From CALVGQ01 sp964370435 (GTDB lineage: Bacteria; Bacillota_I; Bacilli_A; Erysipelotrichales; Erysipelotrichaceae), in assembly GCA_964370435.1 (NCBI GenBank), contig CAYJJG010000004.1, forward strand, positions 1-64,000: 64,000 nt of DNA. Direction: 5' to 3'. Below, in pieces: positions 26,881 to 35,863 of the stretch (position 1 is its first letter; the number at the start of each line of letters is the position of its first letter). The translations under genes and the position numbers were made by a program. The notes under the pieces were generated by a model. The model did no database searches. It was not told the DNA's origin and saw only the letters and a program-made list of their open reading frames with translations.

Positions 26881-26934
26881 TTTACTACGCATTAGCAAAA
26901 CTCTATAATTTGAATATATTCTAAATACGCGTAG
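26881..26934 (+). promoter_or_regulatory. PTS operon promoter with flanking inverted repeat
   Basis: TTTACT (26881-26886), 17-nt spacer and TATAAT (26904-26909) form a moderate sigma-A promoter. An inverted repeat CTACGC / GCGTAG brackets it: one arm overlaps the -35 and the other lies just downstream of the start site. This suggests an operator. No -24/-12 sigma-54 signature is visible. Confidence 0.5.
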
Positions 26935-26957
26935 GGATATGAACTAAGGAGGTAGAC

Positions 26958-27458
26958 ATGAACGAATATAAGGTGGAAAATGGAATTGTTGACGTAAGAG
27001 TAGATGACAGAATGGTTCATGGAATTGTTGCAGCTGAATGGATACCCGCAGCACAAACCACAAGAGTGATGGTAGTCAATAAAGATGCATCAGCAAGTGA
27101 CATGATTCGATCTACATTAAAAATGGCTACACCAGCAGGAGTTGCGTTGTCAGTCCTAGAACCACAAAAAGCTGTAGTGAACTTTTTAGAAGGAAAATAC
27201 AAGCCGCAAAGAGTATTTGTTGTATGTAGAGAAGTCGAAGATGTTTATGAACTTTTTAAAGGCGGAGTTGCATTTAAGAGAGTAAACTTAGGTAATGTAA
27301 CGCAGAATGTCGGTGATGGTATTACTGTACTAGATAAGACGGTTCGTGTTTCTTTAAAACAAAAAGCAATGTTAAAAGAGATGGTAGATGCAGGCATTCA
27401 AATAACCTGTCAGTTCAGATGTGCTGATTCTATCAAAGATGTAAAAGAATTATTATAA
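26958..27458 (+). CDS. PTS mannose/fructose/sorbose family IIB subunit
   Basis: IIB carries the phosphate from IIA to the sugar during uptake. The 166-aa protein matches the family: VRVDDRMVHGIVAAEW has the phospho-acceptor His21 (family DxRxxHGQV; here Gln is Ile), followed by RVMVVNKDAS, TPAGVALSV and RVNLGNVTQ. It is the first gene of the catabolic operon, behind AAGGAGG, and the IIC gene starts 13 nt after its stop. The sugar cannot be deduced; the mannose family handles mannose, GalNAc, sorbose, glucosamine and others. Confidence 0.94.
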   Translation: MNEYKVENGIVDVRVDDRMVHGIVAAEWIPAAQTTRVMVVNKDASASDMIRSTLKMATPAGVALSVLEPQKAVVNFLEGKYKPQRVFVVCREVEDVYELFKGGVAFKRVNLGNVTQNVGDGITVLDKTVRVSLKQKAMLKEMVDAGIQITCQFRCADSIKDVKELL

Positions 27459-27471
27459 GGAGGTAATTAAA

Positions 27472-28245
27472 ATGTTTACACCAGTAGAAGTAGTATTAGT
27501 ATGTTCCTTTTTCTGGATTATGTCCTTTATAGGATGGAGTATGCAATTATTTGCATATGGATCAACAGTTTTATACGGAGCAGCAATTGGTTTTATAATG
27601 GGTGATGTTCAAACAGGTTTATTAGTTGGAGGGACACTAGGACTTATGGGTCTAGGTGTTGGTGGATATGGGGGTTCTTCTGTTCCAGATTATGCACTTG
27701 GAACAGTAGCAGGTACTGTATTTGCTATAGGAAGTGGACAAGGTTTAGAAGTAGGCTTGGCTATTGGAATTCCTGTTGCAACACTGGGGACACAATTTGA
27801 TGTATTTGCAAAGATGTCTGGATCATTTTTCATTCATAAGCAAATGGAATGTGCAGAAAGACAAGAATTTAATAAAATGGGTATCTGGGTTTTAGGTTGG
27901 CAAGCATTTAGAGCAAGTTTATTCTCTTTGCCGATTTTGTTGGCAATGACAGTTGGGTCAGATTTAATCACCAATATCTTAAATGCAATACCAGCATGGT
28001 TAATGTCTGGATTTAGTGTAGCTGCAGGAGCACTACCAGCTGTAGGTTTCTGTATCTTATTAAAGTATATGCCAGTAAAAAAGTATGGGGTATTTCTTAT
28101 ATTAGGTTTTGTTTTGACTGCCTATTTGTCACTACCAATGGTAGCAATTGCATTGCTTGCGTTTATTGCGGCTTACCTAATTTTCCAAGGTCTTGAAAAA
28201 GACAGTAAAATAATGAGTGCAGCAGGAGGAAATGAAGATGAGTAA
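27472..28245 (+). CDS. PTS mannose family IIC subunit
   Basis: The 257-aa protein is the main membrane channel part of the permease, with about 7-8 hydrophobic helices. Family stretches include GAAIGFIMGDVQTGLLVGGTL (split near residues 36-56), GTVAGTVFAIGSGQG and IGIPVATLGTQFDVFAKM. The His/Cys-containing loop FIHKQMECAERQ follows. It ends 8 nt inside the IID gene, consistent with tight coupling of the two membrane subunits. Confidence 0.93.
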   Translation: MFTPVEVVLVCSFFWIMSFIGWSMQLFAYGSTVLYGAAIGFIMGDVQTGLLVGGTLGLMGLGVGGYGGSSVPDYALGTVAGTVFAIGSGQGLEVGLAIGIPVATLGTQFDVFAKMSGSFFIHKQMECAERQEFNKMGIWVLGWQAFRASLFSLPILLAMTVGSDLITNILNAIPAWLMSGFSVAAGALPAVGFCILLKYMPVKKYGVFLILGFVLTAYLSLPMVAIALLAFIAAYLIFQGLEKDSKIMSAAGGNEDE

Positions 28246-29038
28246 TCAGGCTTTAACAAAAGCAGATTTAAGAAAATGTTTACATAGATATATTGTAGTT
28301 CGTCAAACTCCATTTAACTATGAAACGATGCAATCAGGTGGATTTGTATATGCAATGCAACCTGTAATTGAAAAATTATATGATGACAAAGCTGTTGTTG
28401 CTGAAAAATATAAAAGTTATTTCAAATTTTATAATACACATCCTTGGATGGGGAATCTAATTCTAGCTGTTGCAATTGCTATCGAACAAACAAAACAGGA
28501 AGATGCAACTAAAACAGCTGTTGACTTAAGGACAGCTCTTATGGGCCCTTTAGCAGGATTAGGTGATTCTATTATATGGATTATACCTACAACAGTTATG
28601 GGTGCAATTGCAGCTTATATGGCGATTGAAGGAAGCATAATGGGTTGGGTTATTGCTCAAAGTGTACAATTAGTTATTTGGTTTACATTCTATCGTTTGT
28701 TTTACACAGCTTATAAACAAGGAGTATCTTTTGTTACAGAAAGAAGCACTCAATTAAGTCATATGACAGAAGCTGCTGCAATCGTTGGGCTAACGGTTGT
28801 AGGAGCACTTGTTGCCTCTACGGTTAATGTACATACAGGCATTCAAATTACTTATGGTGAAATTAGTCAATCGTTAGATACATTACTTGGAACAATCATT
28901 CCGCAGTTTATGAATGTATTAACGATGGTGTTGATTTATAATGGTTTAAAACTAAAAGGAATGTCCTCAGGGAAAATGGTTATGCTTGTAATTGTAGCAA
29001 GTATTCTATTGTCTGTATTAGGAATATTAACAGTATAA
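28238..29038 (+). CDS. PTS mannose family IID subunit
   Basis: The 266-aa partner of IIC starts with LTKADLRKCLHRYIVVRQTP and has FNYETMQSGGFVYAMQPVIEK and YKSYFKFYNTHPWMGNLI, the N-terminal signature of IID. MGPLAGLGDSIIW follows at about residue 97. Several C-terminal helices are present. ATG 28238 was chosen over an in-frame GTG (28217) and ATG 28232 since AGGAGGA (28224-28230) is correctly spaced only for 28238. It overlaps IIC by 8 nt. A GC-rich hairpin follows. Confidence 0.93.
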   Translation: MSNQALTKADLRKCLHRYIVVRQTPFNYETMQSGGFVYAMQPVIEKLYDDKAVVAEKYKSYFKFYNTHPWMGNLILAVAIAIEQTKQEDATKTAVDLRTALMGPLAGLGDSIIWIIPTTVMGAIAAYMAIEGSIMGWVIAQSVQLVIWFTFYRLFYTAYKQGVSFVTERSTQLSHMTEAAAIVGLTVVGALVASTVNVHTGIQITYGEISQSLDTLLGTIIPQFMNVLTMVLIYNGLKLKGMSSGKMVMLVIVASILLSVLGILTV

Positions 29039-29043
29039 AATAG

Positions 29044-29066
29044 AGTGCGCGTAATGCGTGCTTTAT
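29044..29066 (+). terminator. Possible weak attenuator between IID and the next gene
   Basis: AGTGCGC pairs with GCGTGCT (two wobbles, loop GTAAT), followed by TTATTTA. The T tract is interrupted, so it may only lower expression of the distal genes relative to IIB-IIC-IID. Confidence 0.35.
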
Positions 29067-29079
29067 TTATAGGAGAACT

Positions 29080-30102
29080 ATGATAAAATACAAGACTAAC
29101 AAAGAGGAATTTAAAGTTTGGTTTAACAATAATCAAAATCAATTATTAATTAAGTTAAATTCTAGAAAGCAACTAGAAGTAAAAAAATTATTAGAATCTA
29201 AACTTAACAAAGTATTAAATGGAGTAGCTTTTGAATTGTTCAAGGATGATGACAGCGATCAATGGATAATTGAGTTTAATACGTTATTGGATTCGTTAAA
29301 AAAAATTGTGTGTTATGACTTTTGTAATGATATACAAGTACAGGGATGGCAGTTTAGGTACTATCATCACGCTTCCTTAGGGATGATTTATGTAGATAAT
29401 AAGCCATTATTTGCAAAAGATTTAAGTGTTGTAATCACAGATAATAAAATTAAAAGAAATTTCGATTTCAACATAATGTATAATGATGTTTTTGATAATA
29501 AGAGTGAGAAAGAAGTTTTCAGTCTTTTGTATATGTTATTAGTCGATGTAGTTGGAGAAATCGTGGTAGATGCTTATCTAGGGAGTTTTCAACTTGTAAA
29601 GGGATTAACAAAATATAAATATAGGTTTCAAGAAAAAATAAATTTAAATGAAACGTATGAATATATGAATGAAAAATGCAAAAAACTTTCATGGACACCA
29701 CCAAAAGATATAAAGCTAATCGCTGAACATTATGGAAGAAATGTGAAGTCTTACGAAGATCGACAAGATATTTCTGAAGGAAGCACTTACTGTATTGATT
29801 TGATGAATGAAGAAAATGAGAACTATACGCCTAATAGAGATTTTATTAAAAATTGCAACATTGGTTTATTTACCTTTTCACAATTTGTAGGTACTATCAA
29901 AGATAAAGATGAAAAAAAGACACTATTAAAAAATGTAGAATTACAGATATCAAAATTAATTAATGATGAGGGATTTATTGTTAATTGTGGACAAAGTAAA
30001 ACAAGATTCTATATTGATTTTCTAGTGTTTGATTTAATCGTTGTAGACAAAATAATACATCATTACCAAGAAAACGATAGTATAAAAATATATGAAATAT
30101 AA
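29080..30102 (+). CDS. Unknown protein encoded within the PTS operon (340 aa)
   Basis: I do not recognise this protein. It is soluble, Lys/Asn-rich and mainly helical by eye, without a signal peptide or membrane segment. Aromatic/acidic stretches such as WQFRYYHHASLGMIYVDNK and KLSWTPPKDIKLIAEHYG could be substrate-contact segments, and the repeated helices could form an alpha/alpha toroid as in polysaccharide lyases and glycosidases, but no catalytic signature is evident. It sits between IID (41-nt gap, RBS TAGGAGAACT) and IIA (11-nt gap), so it likely acts on the imported substrate or regulates the permease. Confidence 0.7.
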   Translation: MIKYKTNKEEFKVWFNNNQNQLLIKLNSRKQLEVKKLLESKLNKVLNGVAFELFKDDDSDQWIIEFNTLLDSLKKIVCYDFCNDIQVQGWQFRYYHHASLGMIYVDNKPLFAKDLSVVITDNKIKRNFDFNIMYNDVFDNKSEKEVFSLLYMLLVDVVGEIVVDAYLGSFQLVKGLTKYKYRFQEKINLNETYEYMNEKCKKLSWTPPKDIKLIAEHYGRNVKSYEDRQDISEGSTYCIDLMNEENENYTPNRDFIKNCNIGLFTFSQFVGTIKDKDEKKTLLKNVELQISKLINDEGFIVNCGQSKTRFYIDFLVFDLIVVDKIIHHYQENDSIKIYEI

Positions 30103-30113
30103 AGGAGAATTAA

Positions 30114-30521
30114 ATGAAAATACTAGTTATGAGTCATTTTAAATTAGCAGAGGGAATTAAAAATACAATTAGTTATTTTAATGAAGAAGCTGCAAATAAA
30201 ATGACGGTTATAAATGCATATGCAACACACGAATTTCCCAAAGAAGATTTAAAAAAATTTATTGACAGTGTAGAAGTAAATGAAACGGTCATAATTTTTA
30301 CTGATATTATGGGTGGAAGTGTAAATCAATTGTGCTTACCTTATATAAGCAGCAATGTTCATGTGTTCACAGGTATGAACTTTCCAATGATTTTACAAGC
30401 TACTTGTATGAATGATAATACTAGCAAGGAAGAAATTTCTGCATTAGAAAAATTAGGAAAAGAAGCAGTTGTATATATGAACGAATATAAATTTGAAACA
30501 TTCTCAGAGGATGATGAATAA
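30114..30521 (+). CDS. PTS mannose family IIA subunit
   Basis: IIA takes phosphate from HPr and passes it to IIB. The 135-aa protein matches the fold: MKILVMSHFKLAEGIKNTI with phospho-acceptor His8 (family SHGxLAxG; here the Gly is Phe), FTDIMGGSVNQ in the position of the DLxGGSPxN motif, and FTGMNFPMI. The changed residue next to the active His is unusual but does not remove the acceptor. The ceramidase-like gene begins 1 nt after the stop. Confidence 0.9.
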   Translation: MKILVMSHFKLAEGIKNTISYFNEEAANKMTVINAYATHEFPKEDLKKFIDSVEVNETVIIFTDIMGGSVNQLCLPYISSNVHVFTGMNFPMILQATCMNDNTSKEEISALEKLGKEAVVYMNEYKFETFSEDDE

Positions 30522-30522
30522 T

Positions 30523-31764
30523 ATGATACGACTATCAGCGTCAGAAAGAGTAATTACACCATCACTTGATAAAGATACAATTTATTTATGTGGTCATGCA
30601 ATGAGAACAGAAGCAGCCAAAGGGGTTTTAGATGATATTTATTGTAAGGTGTTGTGTTTTGATGACAATAGTGTTAAGTTGCTATGGATAAGTTTGGAAA
30701 TCATTGGTATAGACAAAGAAGTAACAAATGATATTAAGCAAAAAATTGCATGTAATTTTGATGTTTCAATAGAAAATATTACTATTTCATTTACACATAC
30801 ACATTCTGGGCCCGATTGCGTACGTGCTTTTTGTCAAGATGAAGAAAAAACAGCGGATTATATAAGTTTTTTACAAGGTAAAATAATGGAAACGGTTGAT
30901 CAAGTAATGCATCAACAATTTACTGAAGTAATGGCAAAGTTTAAAAGTACAACAATTGATGGATATTATTCTAATAGAAATGGTATTGATAAACCTGCTG
31001 ACAAAGAAATAATTCAAGTAATATTTGAAGATTTAAATAAAAAAGCAGTAGCGGTATTATGTAGCCTTGCTTGCCATCCAACCGTTCTTGGACCACAAAA
31101 CCTGTATATTAGTGCAGATTTAGCAGGTTATATAGCGACATTTAATAAGCAAAAATATCAATGTTTAACTTTTGTTATGCAAGGCGCAGCTGGCGATATG
31201 AGTAATCGTATTTTTAGAGAAGGCAATGATTATGCTGAATTAAATCGTATGGGTAAAGGAATAACAGATCAACTAGATAAAAACAATGATTGGAAAGAGT
31301 TGGGATTAGTGACAATAAAAAGTTACCAGTTTGAATATAAAGATAAATTCTATCAAGATATTAATTTATTAAAAAAGCGAGTGTTAGAGTGTCAAGAAAG
31401 AATAAAAAATGCTAAGACATTTGATGAAAAAAAAGTATATTCATCTGCGCTTAAGCACGCTAATAATAAAGTTGATAATTTCAAATCAAGGGTAGATTTT
31501 GAACTATGTACTAAATATATGAAGCTAGGGGATCTTGAAATTTTTACCATTCCAGCTGAATTGTTTTCGCGATTCGGTCTTGAAATCAAAGAGGCCATGA
31601 CAGGTAAATGTAATATTCTTTGGGGATATTGTGATTATAGTGTTGGATACTTATATAATCAAGAAGACGCAGGAAAATCATTTGAAAGCATTGTTACTAA
31701 TATACCAGCAGGAACTACTGAGAAAATAGTAGACAAAGCAAAAGAATTCATTCACACTTACTAA
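30523..31764 (+). CDS. Neutral/alkaline ceramidase-like hydrolase (cytosolic)
   Basis: The 413-aa protein resembles the N-terminal catalytic domain of neutral ceramidases, zinc amidases that cut N-acyl bonds. Visible motifs are FTHTHSGPD (about residue 88), LACHPTVLGPQNLYISADLAGY (about residues 183-204, split) and MQGAAGDMSNR, which contain metal ligands and the nucleophile region of that family. No signal peptide is present, unlike secreted ceramidases, so the substrate must be intracellular, probably the phosphorylated PTS product. I chose ATG 30523; in-frame ATGs at 30511/30514 lie too close to the AGAGG site. It follows IIA directly. Confidence 0.82.
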   Translation: MIRLSASERVITPSLDKDTIYLCGHAMRTEAAKGVLDDIYCKVLCFDDNSVKLLWISLEIIGIDKEVTNDIKQKIACNFDVSIENITISFTHTHSGPDCVRAFCQDEEKTADYISFLQGKIMETVDQVMHQQFTEVMAKFKSTTIDGYYSNRNGIDKPADKEIIQVIFEDLNKKAVAVLCSLACHPTVLGPQNLYISADLAGYIATFNKQKYQCLTFVMQGAAGDMSNRIFREGNDYAELNRMGKGITDQLDKNNDWKELGLVTIKSYQFEYKDKFYQDINLLKKRVLECQERIKNAKTFDEKKVYSSALKHANNKVDNFKSRVDFELCTKYMKLGDLEIFTIPAELFSRFGLEIKEAMTGKCNILWGYCDYSVGYLYNQEDAGKSFESIVTNIPAGTTEKIVDKAKEFIHTY

Positions 31765-31775
31765 GTGAGGTGTTT

Positions 31776-33767
31776 ATGGATAAAAATAAGAATATGGTTT
31801 TAAAAAAAACAATAAAATATTTACAAGATCACATATCTGAATATGTTCCGATGGTGCGTATTGCTAATTTTAATGGGGTATCTACTAAAACTTTAAAAAA
31901 GTATATTGTAGAGATTAATGATTTAATTAAAGAGCATGGTGCACAGATAAAAGTTAAGTCAGGATATGGGTGTAAATTATATATTTCTGATGAAAATAAA
32001 TATAGAAACTATTACAATGAAACTATTGTTACTACTTCACAAATTATGAATGAAGAAACACAATATGTTCATCAAGTTGTAAGAAAATTTTTAATGGGCA
32101 ATTATATAAAAGTTGATCAAATAATAGAAGAAGTATTTTTGTCAAAAACATTAGTATCTCAACTTTATAAAGAAGCATCAAGTATAGTAAATTCATTTGA
32201 TTTAAAAATAGAAAAGAACACTAGAAAAGGAAGTATATTAGTAGGTAGCGAACATAATATTCGTAGTTGTATTAATTATGAACTGTTTTTTTATAAGAAT
32301 AGTAACACTAATGACATAGAATTTAAAGAAAAGTATATTAACAATTCACTAATTGCAAGTATAGAACAATCTGTAATTGAAGTCGAAAAAATATACAATA
32401 TAAAATATCTAGACGACAACAGTATTCAACACTTAGCGACATCGCTATATATAGCACATCAAAGAAATAAAGAAAATTACAATTTGGATTACAGCGAAGA
32501 AGTATTGGATAGATTTTCTAGACGGAATTCGTACTTTTTTGCTGACGCCCTTGTTGAACGTCTTAAAGTTGATTTTTCATTAAATCTTCAAGAAAGAGAT
32601 AAAATTTTTGTTTCGATATTTATTGTTGCAAACCGTTGCTTTATTAGTAAAGAAGATTTTCCTGTAGGCGAAAATTATTATGAATGTCAAAATTTAGCAT
32701 TAGAGTTAGTGAGGTTTCTTGAAAAAGAAAATGATTTTCGTTATTTTTCTTCTGATCAATTGCTAATTCAAGACTTAAGCTTAAATTTAACGCAAATTCT
32801 AACACAATCAGAATTCCATTTATCTTTTATAAAAAATATTGAGTATTTAAAAAAGTCATTAGAAGCCGATTTGCTTGCGACTCAAGTGGCATCTTTTCTT
32901 TTAAAGAAATACAAATATATATTGTCTTTTGAACAAATATATTATATAGCTATGTTGATTTACCCAGTTTTTGGAAGATATCGCTTTGAATATATAAATG
33001 TAGATGTGCTTATTGTATCAAATGTTAATAAATATATAGGGAATGGTATAAAGGAACGGTTGTTACGTAATTTTAAAAAGCAAATAAGAAAAATAGTAAT
33101 ATGTGATTTAAAAGAACTACAAGATATTGATTTATCTAATTATGCTATCCTCTTTAGTTCTTACAGTTTAAATCAGCTACCCGAATTGTCTTCTACAATA
33201 ACTTATAATTACATTGATATTTTTTTTAATGAAAAAGAGAAAGAACGAATTAGAAAATTACTAGTTTCAAAAAGGCTTCAAAAAGAAATAGGGTATAAAA
33301 AAGTACTTGGTTCTATAGATGTCGTTAAAATAAATAAGCAAAAAAGCAAATACGATGTTTTAGTGAGTATTGCAAAGGATGTTGTCAAAAGCGAGGAAGA
33401 ATATCGACAAATGCTATATGCAATAACGCAGTATGATGAGTTAAATCCATTTCCGACTGTAAATAATGTTGTTTTTGTAACGCCGATTATGGCAGTAAAA
33501 GATAAACCGTTTGTAAAAGCATATGTATTAGATAAGAGTATTCGATGGGACAGTACCAAGGTACAAATAGTCGTATTCTGGGAAAGAGGCAGAGGAGAAG
33601 GGGTATCTAATTTATTTGAAAACGAATCTTTGCCTCATATCTTATATAACATCTTTTCTAGAGAAGAAATATCAGAAGTCTTGTTGCAAGAAAATATACT
33701 AGAATTTTTGAGGCTCTTTGAACAAGAAAATGATAATGTAATAAAAAATGGAGCTAATTTTAGATAG
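31776..33767 (+). CDS. BglG/MtlR-type PRD transcriptional regulator of the PTS operon
   Basis: The 663-aa protein has an N-terminal HTH region (residues 5-60, ISEYVPMVRIANFNGVSTKT), PRD-like helical domains (about 180-300 with ATSLYIAHQRNKENY, and 310-400), an EIIB-like Rossmann segment (VDVLIVSNVNKYIGNGIKE, about 410-490) and a C-terminal EIIA-like domain (about 520-650). PRD regulators are phosphorylated by HPr or EII to match transcription to sugar supply. The EIIB-like part lacks the usual Cys, and the EIIA-like part lacks the usual PH phospho-site. ATG 31776 follows GTGAGGTG. It is encoded inside the operon it presumably controls. Confidence 0.85.
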   Translation: MDKNKNMVLKKTIKYLQDHISEYVPMVRIANFNGVSTKTLKKYIVEINDLIKEHGAQIKVKSGYGCKLYISDENKYRNYYNETIVTTSQIMNEETQYVHQVVRKFLMGNYIKVDQIIEEVFLSKTLVSQLYKEASSIVNSFDLKIEKNTRKGSILVGSEHNIRSCINYELFFYKNSNTNDIEFKEKYINNSLIASIEQSVIEVEKIYNIKYLDDNSIQHLATSLYIAHQRNKENYNLDYSEEVLDRFSRRNSYFFADALVERLKVDFSLNLQERDKIFVSIFIVANRCFISKEDFPVGENYYECQNLALELVRFLEKENDFRYFSSDQLLIQDLSLNLTQILTQSEFHLSFIKNIEYLKKSLEADLLATQVASFLLKKYKYILSFEQIYYIAMLIYPVFGRYRFEYINVDVLIVSNVNKYIGNGIKERLLRNFKKQIRKIVICDLKELQDIDLSNYAILFSSYSLNQLPELSSTITYNYIDIFFNEKEKERIRKLLVSKRLQKEIGYKKVLGSIDVVKINKQKSKYDVLVSIAKDVVKSEEEYRQMLYAITQYDELNPFPTVNNVVFVTPIMAVKDKPFVKAYVLDKSIRWDSTKVQIVVFWERGRGEGVSNLFENESLPHILYNIFSREEISEVLLQENILEFLRLFEQENDNVIKNGANFR

Positions 33768-33779
33768 GAGGAGCTCATA

Positions 33780-34595
33780 GTGGAATTTTTTAGATATGAA
33801 AAATTGAGTGATAAAGTAATTAGAATCATAGATTTTTTAAATAATTGTTGTTATTTAGTGATTGGAGATGAACGGGCTTGCTTAATAGATACTTTAGATG
33901 GGTTTGGTGACTTAAAAGAATACTGTAAGCAATTCACTAATAAAGCTATTTTTGTTATCTTGACGCATGGACATTTAGATCACACGGGAGGCTGTTATTT
34001 TTTTGATGAAGTATTTATCCATGAAAAAGAAAAAACTATGTTTAAAGAAATGAATAATGTTGAATTTCGTTTAAAGCGCTATGCCAACGATCCACAAACA
34101 AGGAATGTACCGATAAAGGATTTTAATTTAACCTATAGTAAAGAGTTAAAAAATATTGAAAATGAAATGATAATTTCATTAGGGGGAATATCGATACAAA
34201 CTATAGTTGTTGCTGGGCATACTAAAGGTATAGTGGTTGCACTTATTAAAGAAGAAAGAATGATTATATTTGGCGATGCCTGTGGTGTTGGTGTTTTACT
34301 TATGGGGGAAAATTCTACAACGATTAGTGAATATAAAAAATCTCTTTTGCATTTGAAGAAGTTTGAAGATCAATATGATACTATTTTAAGAAATCACGGT
34401 ACATTTAGCTCACAAAAGATATTGCTGGACAATGTTATAACTTGTTGTGACAATATTCTTCAGGGAAAAACAACAAAAAATGTATGCTATAGTCATGGGA
34501 TGAAGTTTTATCTTGCAGAGCCAATTGATGAAAACGGGAATCGTATTGATGGGAAAGAAGGAAATATTAAATATTTTGAGGAAAATGCAAAATAA
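33780..34595 (+). CDS. Metallo-beta-lactamase fold hydrolase
   Basis: The 271-aa protein has the metal-binding LTHGHLDHTGG (HxHxDH, about residues 61-71), a second His in VVAGHTKG (about 144), IIFGDACG as the bridging Asp and a distal His in RNHGTF (about 205). Members include glyoxalase II, lactonases and phosphoesterases. The start is GTG 33780 with AGGAGGAG 6 nt upstream; it lies 12 nt after the regulator stop and ends the operon. Together with the ceramidase-like protein it likely processes the imported compound. Confidence 0.9.
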   Translation: MEFFRYEKLSDKVIRIIDFLNNCCYLVIGDERACLIDTLDGFGDLKEYCKQFTNKAIFVILTHGHLDHTGGCYFFDEVFIHEKEKTMFKEMNNVEFRLKRYANDPQTRNVPIKDFNLTYSKELKNIENEMIISLGGISIQTIVVAGHTKGIVVALIKEERMIIFGDACGVGVLLMGENSTTISEYKKSLLHLKKFEDQYDTILRNHGTFSSQKILLDNVITCCDNILQGKTTKNVCYSHGMKFYLAEPIDENGNRIDGKEGNIKYFEENAK

Positions 34596-34621
34596 TATAA
34601 AGAACAGTTCAAATAAATTTG

Positions 34622-34653
34622 ACTACACCAAAATATATAGGGTGTAGTTTTTT
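34622..34653 (+). terminator. Terminator of the PTS operon
   Basis: ACTACACC pairs with GGTGTAGT, followed by T5G. It closes the approximately 7.7-kb operon. Confidence 0.88.
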
Positions 34654-34708
34654 GTGTAAAAACAGTACTTATTAAGCTATAATAAATAAAAGAAAAGGAA
34701 AAAATAAG

Positions 34709-35863
34709 ATGAATATTGAAAAACCGTTATTGAAGAAATTATATCGTGGTAGTCTAGTAATAATTTTTGTGGTTTTATATTTTTGGAAGCCTACTATGGT
34801 TGGGGGTATTTTTAATACTCTTTTAATGATAGTTAGTCCTTTTATATTTGCTGCAGTCATGGCATTTATCATAAATGTTTTAATGAAGGTGGTTGAAGAT
34901 AAGCTCATAAGCCCTATATTTTTAAAAAAGGAAAAATTTAAAAAATTTTTAAGACCTTGTGCATTACTAGTTACACTATTGTTGATTTTAATTATGTTCA
35001 TTATCATTATATTTGTAATAGCACCACAGTTATCAAGGACAATTATCGCTATTGGAGTGCAAATAGAAGAATTTATACCTCAGTTAGAGGTAGAATTAGC
35101 ACTTCTATTTCAAAACAATCCGGAAATAATAGCGATTTTAAATGATTTAAATTTTGAAGCGATGTTTAACTTCGCGCTTGATTTTTTAAGTGTTGGGGCA
35201 GTTAATATTTTTGAATCTACACTAGGGTTAGCTAGTGGTTTTATAAGTTTGTTGACCTCTGTATTTATTGCTTTTGTGTTTGCAATTTATATACTACTTC
35301 AAAAAGAAAAGTTAATGGTACAATCTAAAAAAGTGTTATTTGCTTTTGTAAATAAGGATAAAGCTAAAGAAGTGATTAGAATATTGAGCTTATCACGCAA
35401 AACTTTTGCGAGTTTTATTGCGGGACAATGCTTAGAATCGGTTATACTAGGAGCGATGTTTGTCTTTATTTTGCCAATCTTTCAAATACCATTTTCATTA
35501 TTAATAGGTATAATTATTGGAGTTACTTCGATAGTGCCTATTGTAGGAGCATTTTTAGGGGCAGGTATTGGAACCTTATTAATATTAATTGAAGATCCCA
35601 TGAAAGCTATTTACTTTTTAATCCTCTTTTTAATTATTCAACAAATTGAAGGTAATTTAATATATCCAAGAGTTGTCGGAAACTCTATTGGATTACCAGC
35701 AATGTGGGTGCTTGCAGCAGTAAGTGTTGGAGGCAGTTTATTTGGTGTTTTTGGAATTTTGTTTTTTATCCCATTAACCTCTGTTGCTTATACGTTATTT
35801 AAAGAAACTGTAAATAGTAGATTAAAGATAAAACAAATCGAGGAAGAAGAGCTGTTAGGATAA
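34709..35863 (+). CDS. AI-2E/PerM family permease
   Basis: The 384-aa membrane protein has about eight helices and a central extracytoplasmic segment (residues 110-165). The C-terminal block IIGVTSIVPIVGAFLGAGIG, LILFLIIQQIEGNLIYPRVVG and GLPAMWVLAAVSVGGSLFG is diagnostic for the AI-2E transporter family (formerly DUF20). Members export AI-2 or act as Na+/H+ antiporters. A TATAAT at 34678-34683 lies upstream and TAAG-type RBS is weak. The gene is monocistronic. Confidence 0.9.
   Translation: MNIEKPLLKKLYRGSLVIIFVVLYFWKPTMVGGIFNTLLMIVSPFIFAAVMAFIINVLMKVVEDKLISPIFLKKEKFKKFLRPCALLVTLLLILIMFIIIIFVIAPQLSRTIIAIGVQIEEFIPQLEVELALLFQNNPEIIAILNDLNFEAMFNFALDFLSVGAVNIFESTLGLASGFISLLTSVFIAFVFAIYILLQKEKLMVQSKKVLFAFVNKDKAKEVIRILSLSRKTFASFIAGQCLESVILGAMFVFILPIFQIPFSLLIGIIIGVTSIVPIVGAFLGAGIGTLLILIEDPMKAIYFLILFLIIQQIEGNLIYPRVVGNSIGLPAMWVLAAVSVGGSLFGVFGILFFIPLTSVAYTLFKETVNSRLKIKQIEEEELLG

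Noticed and set aside
26699..26957. Sigma-54 promoter (LevR-like control) for the mannose PTS
   Set aside because: No TGGCAC-N5-TTGC element is present, and the regulator lacks the AAA+ domain of LevR.
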